Shown in pieces: positions 12,243 to 23,227 of a stretch of 64,000 nt of DNA (its first letter is position 1; each line of letters begins with the position of its first letter). Under the pieces are notes generated by a model. It was not told where the DNA came from, did no database searches, and was given only the letters and a program-made list of their open reading frames with translations. The translations under genes and the position numbers were made by a program. The DNA comes from Siderastrea siderea (Eukaryota > Cnidaria > Anthozoa > Scleractinia > Rhizangiidae): the NCBI GenBank assembly GCA_964030785.1, contig OZ034968.1:48507230-48571229 (forward strand). The letters are read 5' to 3'.

Positions 12243-14259
12243 ACTAGCCTTTTGAAGAGTTATGCTTGAAAATCAAGGCTTGCAACAGAATAACAACTTG
12301 ACAACTTCCATATTTTGCTGACTGTAATGCCCGTTGTTCAGCCAAAAGTTTACAGACAATCACTGCCTTGTACAGACTTTTGGGAGACTTCAATTTTCCC
12401 AATTCATTCTACACTAAGTACATCCATGATTTATTGAGATATATTTCACACATTCTGAAAACATCCTTTATAAAAAATGTTGAAAAGAGCCACTTAGATA
12501 TTTTTTACTGCTTAGCAGTAGGGGCAACCTAAGGGTTTTTAGTGTTCCTTTTTCAAAAATTAGAAAAAATCAGAATATGTTCCAAAAAATGTCCACAAAG
12601 GTTTGAAGCCAGAAAGTGATGGTGTGGTACTGAAATACCTTTTCAAGTAATGAACACACTCAGGTTTTCCACAATTGTGCAGAACACAGGCACCTCAAAC
12701 TCTTTGTCTGAATATTTGTGTGGGGATTTAACAAATGTATTTAGCAGTTAAAAATGAAGAAAAATACAACAAAGACGCCTTGCTTACTTCTGTGATTTCT
12801 TTGAAGTGTTTGTGTGGTGTATTTGGTTGTTTCAGCACAATTCCAGTGGATTGTATTTTTCTGTTGTCCTCTATATTACACAATTTAATGCTCTAAGGTG
12901 GGTTACTCGTGTTTCAAAGCCCAGCAGATCCACTGAAGGAAAACAGCCAGCTCTGATAATTTTGTCTCAAAATTCTACCTAGAGCTCATTCCATAACTTC
13001 CCTTATTTCTGATTCCCTCCGTCAGACGAAAACATCTGCAGAGCTGTTGAATTTTACGAAGCAATGCTGAAAACACTTTTCCATGTCAGAGTAATTATTA
13101 CTTGCACACCAGATTGGGTGAAGGGATGTTCATCATGCTATTGTTGACAAAATGATTTTGTTTGGTCCCTCTATACCCACTGGGTGTGCAAGTAATATGA
13201 GCTGCAAGCAAATGGTCAGTGCAAGGGCTGCAATGGAAAAATGTTTTCAGGTTTTCTAGGTGAAATTCACCCTTTGTGGAAATTTTCATCCAATGAGTGG
13301 AATCGGTGGTTACTGGGAAGCTTTGGCATGAGCTCTATGTGGGATTTGGAGATGATGAGAGCTTTTTGTGCAAAGCTATTTTCCTTAGGTGGATATGCTG
13401 GGCTTTGTCACACAAGCATTACCCCCCTTGGGGGATTGTATATAGAGATGACCACAGAAAACCCACTAGAATTGCACTGAAATGACCAAATAGGCAATCA
13501 GGGAGGCAAGGTGAGGCATTTTTGTTACCGGTATTAATATTTTTCATCTTTATTTTTTACTGCTGAATATGTTGACTTTGTCAAATCCCCTAACAAACCC
13601 TTGTAATAATTTATAGTACCACAATTTATGCAAGCAGCATTATTATCATGACACTCAAACCACAACATGATCCTGGCACTTTAATATATTGAAACACTCG
13701 TAGAGCTTGGGGTACCTGTGGTATGAAGTTTTCCCCACCCGTGGTATGTTTTGTTAGAAAGGCTGATGGATAGGGAAGCCTCTGGATCGCATTCATTTAT
13801 CGTGCGGCCTATACATAAAGAAATTACTTTCCCTCCAGCATGACTAAGTCATTCTGAAGTATTTCACCCTTTGTCCTGATATGTCACCATACTAAGTTCA
13901 CATAATTACGTCAAATTCTGCACATAATAAATGCATGTGAAACAAATTATGTGTGTGGACTGGTGCAAAATGACTTGCACATTTACCAAGTTTTGTTGTT
14001 GGTAATAAAATTATTTTGAAAGTGGAGCTTATACAACCACATTTTAAGTGAATTAAACATCATAACAGAGTTGAAATACTTCAAATTTATAACTGCTAGG
14101 AGACTACTGTAATTGTAGTTATTATTTATATTATGAACATTTGTACAGACACAATATAGAAATAAAATCCTAGTTGCTGTTCCATGAGACCTTATAAATT
14201 ATACAGAATTAGAATTTGGAAATTTAATACTCAAATGCAATGGCAGGTTTCTTTTACAG
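12243..14259. other. 3' flank of kinase gene, no gene assigned
   Basis: The kinase stop codon is at 12240-12242. Open frames near 13241-13485 overlap each other and lack known motifs. I could not tell whether they belong to an exon. No repeat array is present until the element at 14260. Confidence 0.4.
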
Positions 14260-15298
14260 GTCACATTCCACTAGTCACCGGTACAGGTCACTGTGTTACT
14301 GATAAATAAACAAGCTAAACACTGTCCCCAAGCACTAAATCAGGCTAAAACATCACCTAGCATGTCAGGGGACACTGTGACAGGTCACTGTGTTACCGAT
14401 AAATAAACAAGCTAAACAGTGTCCCCAAGCACTAAATCAGGCTAAAACATCACCTAGTATGTCAGGGGACACTGTGACAGGTCACTGTGTTACTGATAAA
14501 TAAACAAGCTAAACAGTGTCCCCAAGCACTAAATCAGGCTAAAACATCACCTAGTATGTCAGGGGACACTGTGACAGGTCACCTTGGTACCGATAAATAA
14601 ACAAGCTAAACAGTGTCCCCAAGCGCTAAATCAGGCTAAAACATCACCTAGTATGTCAGGGGACACTGTGACAGGTCACTGTGTTACTGATAAATAAACA
14701 AGCTAAACAGTGTCCCCAAGCACTAAATAAGGCTAAAACATCACCTAGTATGTCAGGGGACACTGTGTTACCGATAAATAAACAAGCTAAACAGTGTCCC
14801 CAAGCACTAAATCAGTCTAAAACATCACCTAGTATGTCAGGGGACACTGTGACAGGTCACCTTGTTACCGATAAATAAACAAGCTAAACAGTGTCCCCTA
14901 GCCCTAAATCAGGCTAAAACATCACCTAGTATGTCAGGGGACACTGTGACAGGTCACTGTGTTACTGATAAATAAACAAGCTAAACAGTGTCCCCAAGCA
15001 CTAAATCAGGCTAAAACATCACCTAGTATGTCAGGGGACACTGTGACAGGTCACCTTGTTACCGATAAATAAACAAGCTAAACAGTGTCCCCAAGCGCTA
15101 AATCAGGCTAAAACATCACCTAGTATGTCAGGGGACACTGTGACAGGTCACTGTGTTACTGATAAATAAACAAGCTAAACAGTGTCCCCAAGCACTAAAT
15201 CAGGCTAAAACATCACGTAGTATGTCGGGACACGCATGTCAAATGCGTTTATATATCAGCAACACAGTGACCTGTACTTGTGACCAGTGGAATGTGAC
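14260..15298. mobile_element. TIR element filled with a 97-bp minisatellite
   Basis: About 40-bp inverted ends: the left reads GTCACATTCCACTAGTCACC and the right is the reverse complement with few mismatches. The inverted ends run into the array unit itself, since the unit begins with the inner part of the left end. There is no transposase. A 10-bp direct repeat TCAAATGCAA lies at 14231-14240 and 15299-15308 and may mark a target duplication, but the left copy is 19 bp outside the inverted repeat. Superfamily therefore open. Confidence 0.7.
14283..15235. repeat. 97-bp tandem array, ten copies
   Basis: Copies start at 14283, 14380, 14477, 14574 and 14671 with exact 97-bp spacing; the sixth copy lacks about ten bases, then the period resumes to about 15235. 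Each unit contains GATAAATAAACAAGC, CAGTGTCCCC and GTCAGGGGACACTG, so each unit also holds its own inverted GTGTCCCC/GGGGACAC pair. Divergence is only a few per cent. Confidence 0.95.
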
Positions 15299-15727
15299 TC
15301 AAATGCAAAAAAAGTGATTGTTGTGGTCGTCTTAAATGCATTCGAAGAAATGTGAATGGTGCTTGCAACAGCAGAGATGCCACCGATTTAAATTTTTTGC
15401 TTATCTTGCAAACAAGAAAATAACCATCTTCTGCGCAAGTGCTACGAACAAACTTAACATTATCATTAAAGATAGCAACCAGTGCAAGTAATCCAGTTTA
15501 CTAATAATACCAGGTTGCACTTGGAAGTGAGATTATTGCAACTATTTTTAATCTAGAGCTACTTATTTATTCCTAATCTACTTAAGAGGTTCCAGAAAAC
15601 ATTCCATTTCCAGGCTGAAATGTACCTCTCTTTGCAGGTTTGTGGAAGCCATTAACTCATGTGAAATGTCTCCTGCCATAAAGTAATAAATTAATCAGCA
15701 TATTTGCTGGCCATGATTACTAGCATT
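15299..15727. other. No gene assigned
   Basis: A possible terminal-exon-like block sits near 15638-15685 (TTTGCAG acceptor, 15-codon frame, TAA, AATAAA), but nothing joins to it. Otherwise nothing recognised. Confidence 0.3.
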
Positions 15728-15919
15728 GTGTGGTTCCAGGAAATATCCATATCTACACCACAGAGGGTCATTGGAAATTCTGAGCACGAGGGGGGTCTTA
15801 AAGGCCAAATTTTTTAAAGAAAAGTATAATGAGCCTAAACTGGAATTTCCAGAGGGGTGGGGGGGTTCAAACCAAAAAACCCTCTGTTGGGGGAGTATGG
15901 ATATTTCCTGGAACAACAC
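15728..15919. mobile_element. MITE with ~40-bp inverted ends
   Basis: The left end GTGTGGTTCCAGGAAATATC and the right end GATATTTCCTGGAACAACAC are inverse copies. The similarity continues through the ACAGAGGGT word. It is the same family as 8861-9047. Confidence 0.8.
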
Positions 15920-16266
15920 ACTAGTAATTATTGCCGTTCAGATGGAACATGGCCAGTAAATTAAAAAAATTAAAACATATGGATTATCTTCCTGTGATTT
16001 TTATGTCACATTATACTTTAGGGTGCAAAAATTAAGCCTTTTAGGGATAAACATGCTTTTGAACATGGCTGAGTCCTTTGCCATCACCTGCACTGTCAGT
16101 TCATTTCTTTGTTTTTCTACCGGTTTGCAATGTTCGTCATGTATGACGTAGCTAGTCAAGCAAAAAGCACAGAAAATTACTAGTCACGTCGAAAGACGTG
16201 ACTTGTCCAGATTGGGGCACTTACTTTCTTGTATGCGTTGTAGTAAACTGAATTTCAGGTCATAAT
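15920..16266. other. No feature recognised
   Basis: Short non-coding spacer between two inverted-repeat elements; nothing identified. Confidence 0.5.
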
Positions 16267-16361
16267 GATTTCAAACTAGTTTGATTTCTATTTGCTTTTG
16301 TTTTAGTTTGATGATAATGACTATAAAACAAAGGAAATACAAATCAAACTAGTTTGAAATC
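16267..16361. repeat. 95-bp hairpin repeat
   Basis: GATTTCAAACTAGTTTGATT at the left is mirrored as AATCAAACTAGTTTGAAATC at the right, with arms of about 38 bp. It is a foldback sequence, probably a short MITE remnant. Confidence 0.8.
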
Positions 16362-16390
16362 GTTTTGAACACCCCTCTGTAACAGACCTA

Positions 16391-16534
16391 GCCCCAGTTG
16401 TTCAAAAGTTGGATAGCGCTATCCACCGGATAAATCACTATCCAGTGGATAACGCAATGGTTTCCCTATCACTTATCCACTGGATAGTGATTTATCCGGT
16501 GGATAGCGCTATCCAACTTTTCCACAACTGGGGC
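16391..16534. mobile_element. Palindromic MITE, 144 bp
   Basis: Ends GCCCCAGTTGT... and ...ACAACTGGGGC enclose nearly perfect 60-bp arms (GGATAGCGCTATCC is itself palindromic and occurs in both arms). It lies about 350 bp upstream of the start codon of the next gene. Confidence 0.85.
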
Positions 16535-16673
16535 CTGGTGAAACCCGACCTGGTGGGTTATTTTGCCCTCCCTGGTGGAATTTTGACCTGCTTGGCCCCT
16601 GTTGGATTTTTAAAAAGCCCCTGGTCAATTTTATTTCTCCCTGGTGAACAATTTAGTTTCCCTAGTGAGGCCT
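16535..16673. repeat. Loose CCTGGTG-word repeat
   Basis: The word CCTGGTG or a one-base variant recurs about seven times at 15-25 bp spacing. It is not a strict tandem array. Confidence 0.45.
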
Positions 16674-16880
16674 GTTAACCTGTGAGAAAAAGTCACCGCT
16701 CTCGTTTGTTCAGTCTTGTGGTCTTGTTCAGTTATAGAAATTACTTGTGTGCATCGAGATTGTTGTGCAAAAGGATTGCGGGCTTGGGAAGCGCTAACAG
16801 AAACATGCGCAATTTGTCTCTTTTGATTGGTTCCCGCTGGTCAAAATCGTGCGGGCTCTGACAAGTGATCGTGTAGGAAA

Positions 16881-18500
16881 ATGGCGGATGAGACAGAGCT
16901 GAATAACGAAATAGCTACGTCACTGGTATGCGGCTGAAAGCGCGCGAGACTCAAAATTGGCTTTAATTCCCGGGAAAACATTACATCGTGTTTAAAACCA
17001 AAACATATTTTTGTTATTGGAAACATATTGCCATTTTGAGCGTTTTCAAGGAGGAAATTAATTTTCGAAGGGATTTAGGTGGTGTAGAAACTTTCTGAAA
17101 TTTGTTTTCTTGAAGAAAAACGGTCTCGCGCTCGCAAATTCGTGAAGGTGTAAATAGCAATCCTTTTGCGGATTTCGTGTACGATGTTTACGTTTTTATG
17201 TTGCCTTGTGCTGGTAACTTTAGCCTTTCCCTCGGCATGTAATGAGGATTGCTGGTTTGGAAAAAAAACAAGAGGATCAAAGGATGTCTGTTATGGCGAT
17301 GGGAGGCCCATTGCAGCTGATTTATCCAGAGTTTTAGGAGTAGAACCAGGAGTTGGTTATGTATGCCTGAAGCATCGGAGGGCCCTAGAAAAAGAGGATG
17401 AGCGATGCTCGTCTGCTTTATCAAGAAGCCATTCCAAAAACTCTCCAACATCCCACAGAAACTTTACCAGTTCCTTGACGAGCGAGGAAAAACTGTAGTA
17501 AACTACAGACCAGGAGGCAAGTGGTGCAACAAATGCCGTACCTCGTATTACCGAGAAATTAAAAGCAACAGAGCGGTGAGTTTATTGTTTCGTGTTTAAT
17601 TGTAATAAATTTTTTGCAAGGTGTGGAATATGAGATGGAGCTATAGAACATTGTCTATAAAACGTTAACTAATTTAATAATCAAACAGCACTGAAACACT
17701 TTATTCTTATAATTCTAGAAAAACAGTGAGAGTACTTCCATACAACAAAGAGAAAAACTGGAGCTACAAGATGAAAGTGAAATGCACGATGTTGAAAAAG
17801 AAAACTTGCAGATGGAACTGACTGAGATGAAAAGGCAACTAATTGAGATGAAAGGTGGGCTCCAGTCACAAAGTATCAATAAGTATATTTGATACCAAAA
17901 GTTACTAAAAGTTCTGCACATCTTGTGCTAACAAATGGAATACCCTACTAAGTGCTTAAAAATCGAAATGGAACTCCTTGCTGGTGACATTCATGAACCT
18001 TGTTTTTCATTGCATGCAAACTGGGTGAGAAACGGTTTGCTAGGAGATTCCCTAGTTTGCCTGCTTACAACAGTCTTCTATCCTAAATGAATTAATGATA
18101 TTTGTATTGGTTGTAATATTCTAAATTCTCCTCATAATCCTTTTCTGTCCATTTTGTTTTTAGAAAATTCCCTTGACAACCAAGTAAAGAAGTTTCAGCT
18201 GTCCCTGTATCACCACCCTGATGAAATGAAGAGTTTCATCCTGACCCACTGCCCTAGCCTTTGGGAGAATCGTCTGTCAGCAATAACCAACGACAGAGCT
18301 CCTCTTACTTCTGACCGTGCTGACCTGCAACAAAAAAGGATGGTAGCATTGCTGCATATCCTGGCATACTTTCACTGCCCTAGCCTTTGGGAGAATCTTC
18401 TGTCAGCAATAACCAACGACAGAGCTCCTCTTACTTCTGACCGTGCTGACCTGCAACAAAAAAGGATGGTAGCATTGCTGCATATCCTGGCATACTTTCG
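16881..18500 (+). pseudogene. Cysteine-rich/coiled-coil gene, four exons, frame-broken
   Basis: Exon 1 is 16881-16925 (ATG, 15 codons, GTATGC donor). Exon 2 is 17247-17575 and starts DCWFGKK. It encodes a cysteine-containing module with VCYGDGRP, VGYVCLKHRR and, further on, KWCNKCRTSYY. Exon 3 is 17719-17854 and encodes a charged coiled coil (many E, K, L, Q, M). Exon 4 is 18164-18500. All junction phases fit. Within exon 2 the reading frame changes twice around 17400-17460, consistent with two single-base indels, so this copy looks inactive unless the assembly is wrong. Exon 4 ends at a GTATGA donor with no further exon before the gypsy element, so the 3' part seems lost or displaced. I do not recognise the family; the Cys pairs suggest a zinc-binding fold. 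It could be a transposon-derived multicopy gene. Confidence 0.55.
18247..18498 (+). repeat. In-frame 126-bp exon duplication
   Basis: Copy 1 is 18247-18372 and copy 2 is 18373-18498, a 42-codon block (HCPSLWEN...LAYF) repeated in frame with almost no differences. It doubles a segment of exon 4 of the gene above. Confidence 0.92.
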
Positions 18501-18529
18501 GTATGATACTTACTTCATGAAGTGATCGG

Positions 18530-18746
18530 ATAAACATACATCCTGTTTTCTATAAATACATGTATGTTTAGTATTTTGTGGACCCATAGTAATTGAACCA
18601 CCAGCTAAGCATTGCAACTAACTCTTATTCCCGCGTCCTCTAAATATATATATACATTCCACAATCACGTGCTTCCTGCTCATTCCGATTACATCATCAC
18701 ATACATCATGTTACACCAATTAGCACAATCACTAAATCCCTCCCTT
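18530..18746 (-). repeat. Possible gypsy 3' LTR
   Basis: On the - strand, a purine-rich tract AAGGGAGGGA at 18747-18756 follows the end of the gypsy integrase frame, as a polypurine primer site would. The following ~215 bp has a TATATATATA box at about 18641-18652. The matching 5' LTR was not found, because the other end of the element is cut away, so the limits are a guess. Confidence 0.35.
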
Positions 18747-18876
18747 GATTGAATTGGAAAACCAGCTGTAATCATTAGCCTATTTTATGGCTAGTAGACG
18801 AAACCAACAAAACTGAGTAAAGTCCTATGTACATGTCATTGACACTTGTAAATGTTCAGTTCTGACTGTTCACTGT

Positions 18877-20260
18877 TCACAATTGAAAATCCTTCAGATA
18901 TGGAGGTGCCCGTCTGACTCGAACAGGTCTCTGTACATCCTGGTCTACTGCCTGAGGGGGTTCCATGTCCTCGTCCACTGCTTGTGGAAGGTCTGCATCC
19001 ATGTCATAATCCTCCTCCTTTTGAACGTTAGTGTTCTGACGCAACTTGCGTACATAGGACACATTGCGCATAAACACACGTCCTCCACCTCGCTGTAGAA
19101 TCAGGCTGGGACCCTTACGCTCTAACACAGTGTATGGACTAGGGTCAAACCTTGTCGAGAGCTTGTTTTGCGCGGCCTGTTGGAGCAACACTTTGTCACC
19201 AGCTTTGATGTCTGAGGGTGTGGCTCTGTTTCTCCTATCTACATACACCTTTATGCGCTGCTTAGCTCGCTCATCCTTGACCTTTGCAGACTGTAGTGCC
19301 TTTGTTAGAACGTCAGACATCTGTGTCTCAACTTGGGGTACTTTGGTTCTGATTTCTCGTCCAAGATGTAGAAGTGCCGGCGACACGCCTGTTGTCGCGT
19401 GAGGCGTCGCACGATAGATAAGCAGGAATGTAAACATTGCTGTGCGCCAGTCCTTGCCTTCAGCATGGGCAGTGCTAATCGCTTTCTCGATCGTCTTGTT
19501 GAATCTCTCAACGTCTGCATTGGCCTGTGGCCAATAGAGGGTAACTTTCCGATGTTTGATGCCGTGCAGCTCCAGAAACTTCTCAAATTCTCCTGATACA
19601 AGATTCGCTCCATTATCAGTCACCACCTTCTCCGGCAGGCCGTGCGCAGCAAATATCTTGCGAAGGTGTCCAATTATGGCCGCAGAAGTAGTGGAACGCA
19701 GAATCACTACTTCTGGCCAGCGTGTACATGCATCCTCGCAAACTAGCAAGCTTTCCCCAGAAGGAAAGGGTCCACAGAGGTTAATATGGAGCTCTTGCCA
19801 TGGCCTCTCAGGCATCTCCGTGGGACGGAGTGGCTCAGCTGTAGGACGTCCAGCAACCGACTGACAGGGTAGACACGCCTTCACCGTGGTCTCCACCTGT
19901 TGCATGATGCCTGGCCACCACACTTTCTCTATGACCATCTGTTTGGTCCGTACAATCCCTTGGTGTCCTTGGTGTTACTATCCGAGAACCTCACAGAATG
20001 ATACCATTGCTCGCACACAGTTCATGCTGGATTCGTTTGTAGGGCTTGAGCTCTGGGGTGTCCAGCCACTCAGAGCTGTTCACTTGTTACAGTACCGGGT
20101 CCGCAGCAGTCGCAGTCTCAATCTGCTCAAGGGAGAGTGCTTTCGGAACAGCATTACTTGCGACATAATTGATGTACTCCTCTGCAATGTCCCTTTCCCG
20201 GAACGGCTGGTTGTCCAGCGGCAATCTTGAAAGTACATCGGCTGGGTTTGTCTTCCCCGC
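18877..20260 (-). pseudogene. Gypsy integrase (catalytic Asp replaced)
   Basis: The open part (18877-19938, 353 codons) has the second half of the HHCC zinc site (CLPC), the rve core and a C-terminal domain. The core shows VTDNGAN with Asp108 and VERFNK with Glu144, exactly 35 residues apart, as in D,D35E integrases. The first catalytic position, normally Asp before LCGPF, reads Asn53 (codon at 19780-19782), a G-to-A type change that should abolish catalysis. Upstream on the - strand, 19939-20260 encodes the linker (NPADVLSRLP motif after RNase H) but contains stops and a frame change near 19960-20090. It acts in retroelement integration; this copy is dead. Confidence 0.85.
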
Positions 20261-20265
20261 CAGGT

Positions 20266-20364
20266 CAATCAATCAATCAATAAACTTTATTTACCCACGA
20301 ATTTACAGTGTAGCACTCAAGTGCTAATATCTTCGAGCCAATTACATTAATAAATAATTACAAT
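20266..20364 (-). mobile_element. 99-bp LINE 3' tail inserted in gypsy
   Basis: The gypsy coding region is interrupted between the RNase H and linker parts by a sequence ending (on the - strand) in AATAAAGTTTATTGATTGATTG. That is a polyadenylation-like signal plus a (TTGA)n tail typical of non-LTR element 3' ends. It is flanked by AGGT on both sides (20262-20265 and 20365-20368), a 4-bp target duplication. Removing it restores the gypsy reading frame at VHLAGK. Confidence 0.75.
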
Positions 20365-21678
20365 AGGTGAACAATAGTAAACTGGTATGGCTGCAAGCGA
20401 AGCGCCCATCTTTCAATCCGAGGCGGTGGCTTTGACTTTGGATTGTAAATGACCTCCAGCGGCTTGTGGTCGGTGAAGAGGGTGAAAGGTTTGCCGTACA
20501 AGTAAATATGAAAACGCTCGCACGCCAACACAACCGCCAGAGCCTCTTTCTCAGTCTGCGAGTATCGCCTCTCCACATCAGTTAGTGTGCGACTCGCGTA
20601 TGCCACAGGACGAACAGCGCCCTAAGTTCGCTGCAGTAAAATCGCACCAAGGCCCACTGGACTTGCATCTACTTTCAGTTCAGTGTCAGCTGATTGGTCA
20701 TAATGTGCAACAACACAGTCACTGGTGAGAATAGCCCGAAGGCGATCAAACGCATCTTGTTGGGGGTACCCCACTTCCACTCTGAGTCGTTCCTTGTAAG
20801 TTCCTGTAACTGCTCCGCGAGGGTGGCGAAATGTGGGATGAAGCGTGCACAATAATTCACCAGCCCAAGAAAACTCCGCACTTCCGCTGCAGTCTGTGGG
20901 GTCCTTGCATTTCTCACTGCATCAACTTTCTTGTCGTCCGGTGCGATGCCAGCAGCAGAAATTGTGAAACCGAAAAACACCAACTTTGGTACACTGAAAA
21001 TACACTTCTCTCGATTCAGTGGAAGTCCTTTGCTCTGAAGTCGGGCAAGTGTAAGGTCCAAATTCTTATCATGACTCTCCTGGTCAGGGCCAAACACAAT
21101 GATGTCATCCGAAATGTTCCGTACTCCGGGAATTCCTTGTAAAGTGTGCTGAACCACGTACTGATACATTTTCGGTGCAGATTACAAGCCAAATATTAAG
21201 CGTTTGTAGCGCTTAGTCCCTTATGTGTTGCGAAGGTAGTAAGAACTCTTGATTCTGGGTGCAGTTCAACCTGGTGGTAGCCCCATCGCAGGTCGAGTTT
21301 TGAGAACACAGCGGCTCCGTTGAGTGCTTGCAACGTTTCCTCGAGAGTTGGGATCGGATGACGCTCTCTGATCACAGCGGCATTCGTGCGGCGCATATCT
21401 ACACACACTCGCACATCACCGTTGGATTTTGGAACAGCCACCAAGGGAGAAACCCACGGCGTAGGGCCCTCAACATCTTCAATAATATCGAGATCCTGTA
21501 GCTCCTTAAGCTTGGCCTCGACTTGTTAACGGACATGAAATGGTACACGACGCTGCGGTTGTGCAACTGGAGTGACCTCTGGGTCAATGTGTATTTTCAG
21601 CTGATAGTCTTTCAGTTTGCCAATCCCATTAAACACTGCACGATGTCGGTCCACAATCGCTTGGACCGATTGCACTGT
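20358..21678 (-). pseudogene. Gypsy reverse transcriptase-RNase H
   Basis: Fragments in order: 21196-21690 carries the RT palm start (VCVDMR, FSKLDLRWGYHQ); 20675-21169 carries the active-site motif ISDDIIVFG and the following FLGLVNYCARF; 20358-20606 carries RNase H (TEKEALAVV, DHKPLE). The expected single frame is broken by stops and shifts near 21180, 20800 and 20630. The 5' end joins the protease block on the other side of the Ngaro element. It would copy retroelement RNA to DNA in cytoplasmic particles; this copy cannot. Confidence 0.85.
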
Positions 21679-22163
21679 AATTCTGCACTTAGTAACAAAA
21701 ACACCAAGACACCTTTTTCTTTCTTTGGGTATGGAAGTTTATTGCTAACTATAAAAACCGTACAAACATGGTGGACATGAGCAAGTAAAAGTAGCTAATA
21801 AACTTCGCCCACCAGCACCTAGACTAAGAACTGGGTGGGTGGGAAGGGAAATAGAAAAAATACTCGAATCACTGGGAACAATTATTCTAACGTGCTCAAA
21901 ACCAGAAAGAAACTACACACGTGTCTAATCGATGAAAGTTAATAACTAGTATGAACTCAACAATATTTAACAGATTGCTCTCCAAGACCGTTTAGAATTA
22001 CCTATTTTAACTAGGTCAAAATAACACAATTCTGCACTTAGTAACAAAAACACCAAGACACCTTTTTCTTTCTTTGGGTATGGAAGTTTATTGCTAACTA
22101 TAAAAACCGTACAAACATGGTGGACATGAGCAAGTAAAAGTAGCTAATAAACTTCGCCCACCA
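21679..22163. repeat. Ngaro split direct repeats, A-B-A block
   Basis: On the + strand, block A (136 bp, 21679-21814) and its second copy (22028-22163) are identical by eye, 349 bp apart. Between them is block B (21849-22031), the partner of the copy at the other end of the element. Read in ORF orientation this gives A1-[ORFs]-B1-A2-B2, the split-direct-repeat arrangement known for Ngaro-like DIRS elements. These repeats serve in circle formation before recombinase-driven integration. Confidence 0.85.
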
Positions 22164-22228
22164 ACGCACCCCAAAGAAAGAAAGAAAAGGTGGCGGTGCG
22201 AGCCGGTACACGCAAATGACTCTACAAA

Positions 22229-23182
22229 CTAACAAGTCAATTTGGCCGCGATATCGGAGGCCACTTGAAATCGGGCAGCTAAAGAGTATTCTAAATAGCT
22301 TTTATAAGCGTCAGAGGACCAGTCCCCGAACACCTGAATAAGCTCACCCGGGACACCACAACTGAAGGCAAATGATGCCGCCCCTCTACGAAAAGAGTGA
22401 CCCCGATAAAGGGAAGGATGAGTGATCCCTGCCAAACTTAACTTGGAACGAAGAAAGGCGACAAATTGATGCTTAGAAACTGAGAGGAAAGTTCCCTTAC
22501 GAGAAAAATTAAAAATAAAGGCAGGAGCGTGAGAAGGCGCTGGTACTAGTTCACACATTCGCTGAAACATGGCCACAGGACACAGCAGACTTCCCTTAAT
22601 AGGAACCAGGGGTAGCAATAAACGACGCTCATTACATTGAATAGTCTTGGTCCATTTGAACAAAACTAGAAGCCCACCCTCGGCGGTAAAAATATCACCC
22701 CTGCACAAATGTTTGGACTTATCAAACTGAGATGCAGACGCGGGCACAATATTAGAAACTCGAGCAAACAAGAAAAAGGTGAACAGAAAAGATGAGAGAA
22801 ATGTAACTTCCCTCGAATCCTCAAGATTACATACAGAAATAATCTGAACTAATAATTCGGGAGTAATAGGCGGAGCTCTGTTAGGGGTATGTTTAGCTAG
22901 CCGCGCAATACCTTTCAAAGTTAAGCGAATCTCGAAAGAATCCAAAAACGGACAGTCATACCCTGTCATAAGGTGTAACAACCTCACTCCACTAACGTAA
23001 TTTCTAATAGACTGAGGAGTAAGTGAGCGACTTAAAAACTGACAATATAAACTAATGACCCGAGCAGTCGCAGGTACAGGTTGAAACTTAAAGTACAAGC
23101 AAAACGTTAAATAGTTCCGCCATTGCGTACGATGATTCTTGTTCGTGCCAGATGAGTATGCTGCTTGCCTGGAGACTTGCAA
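22229..23182 (-). CDS. Tyrosine recombinase of Ngaro-like element
   Basis: 317 codons. It has the N-terminal SAM-like core-binding region (residues ~15-100) and a C-terminal catalytic domain. Candidate catalytic residues: Arg141 (LFARVSN), His262 and Arg265 (GHSFRRGAAS), Trp288 (GDW) and Tyr296 (SYLEY). The R-H-R-W/H-Y pattern is complete. It would integrate the circular cDNA by site-specific-like recombination, replacing the integrase of LTR elements. It is the third ORF, 45 bp after the RT stop. The start used is the first Met of the frame; translation may instead be coupled to the RT ORF. Confidence 0.9.
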   Translation of the reverse strand: MQVSRQAAYSSGTNKNHRTQWRNYLTFCLYFKFQPVPATARVISLYCQFLSRSLTPQSIRNYVSGVRLLHLMTGYDCPFLDSFEIRLTLKGIARLAKHTPNRAPPITPELLVQIISVCNLEDSREVTFLSSFLFTFFLFARVSNIVPASASQFDKSKHLCRGDIFTAEGGLLVLFKWTKTIQCNERRLLLPLVPIKGSLLCPVAMFQRMCELVPAPSHAPAFIFNFSRKGTFLSVSKHQFVAFLRSKLSLAGITHPSLYRGHSFRRGAASFAFSCGVPGELIQVFGDWSSDAYKSYLEYSLAARFQVASDIAAKLTC

Positions 23183-23227
23183 ATCGCGTTCAAGTTGAAG
23201 GAGTTCATGTGCTGCAAAAGGAAAGAA

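Noticed and set aside
13241..13485. Overlapping ORFs as a host exon
   Set aside because: Two frames overlap with no motif, partner exon or clear splice sites.
14283..15235. CRISPR-like array
   Set aside because: The 97-bp units are contiguous and lack unique spacers, and the setting is eukaryotic.
15638..15685. Small terminal exon (15 codons, stop, AATAAA)
   Set aside because: Good acceptor, but no upstream exon joins and it is too short to trust.
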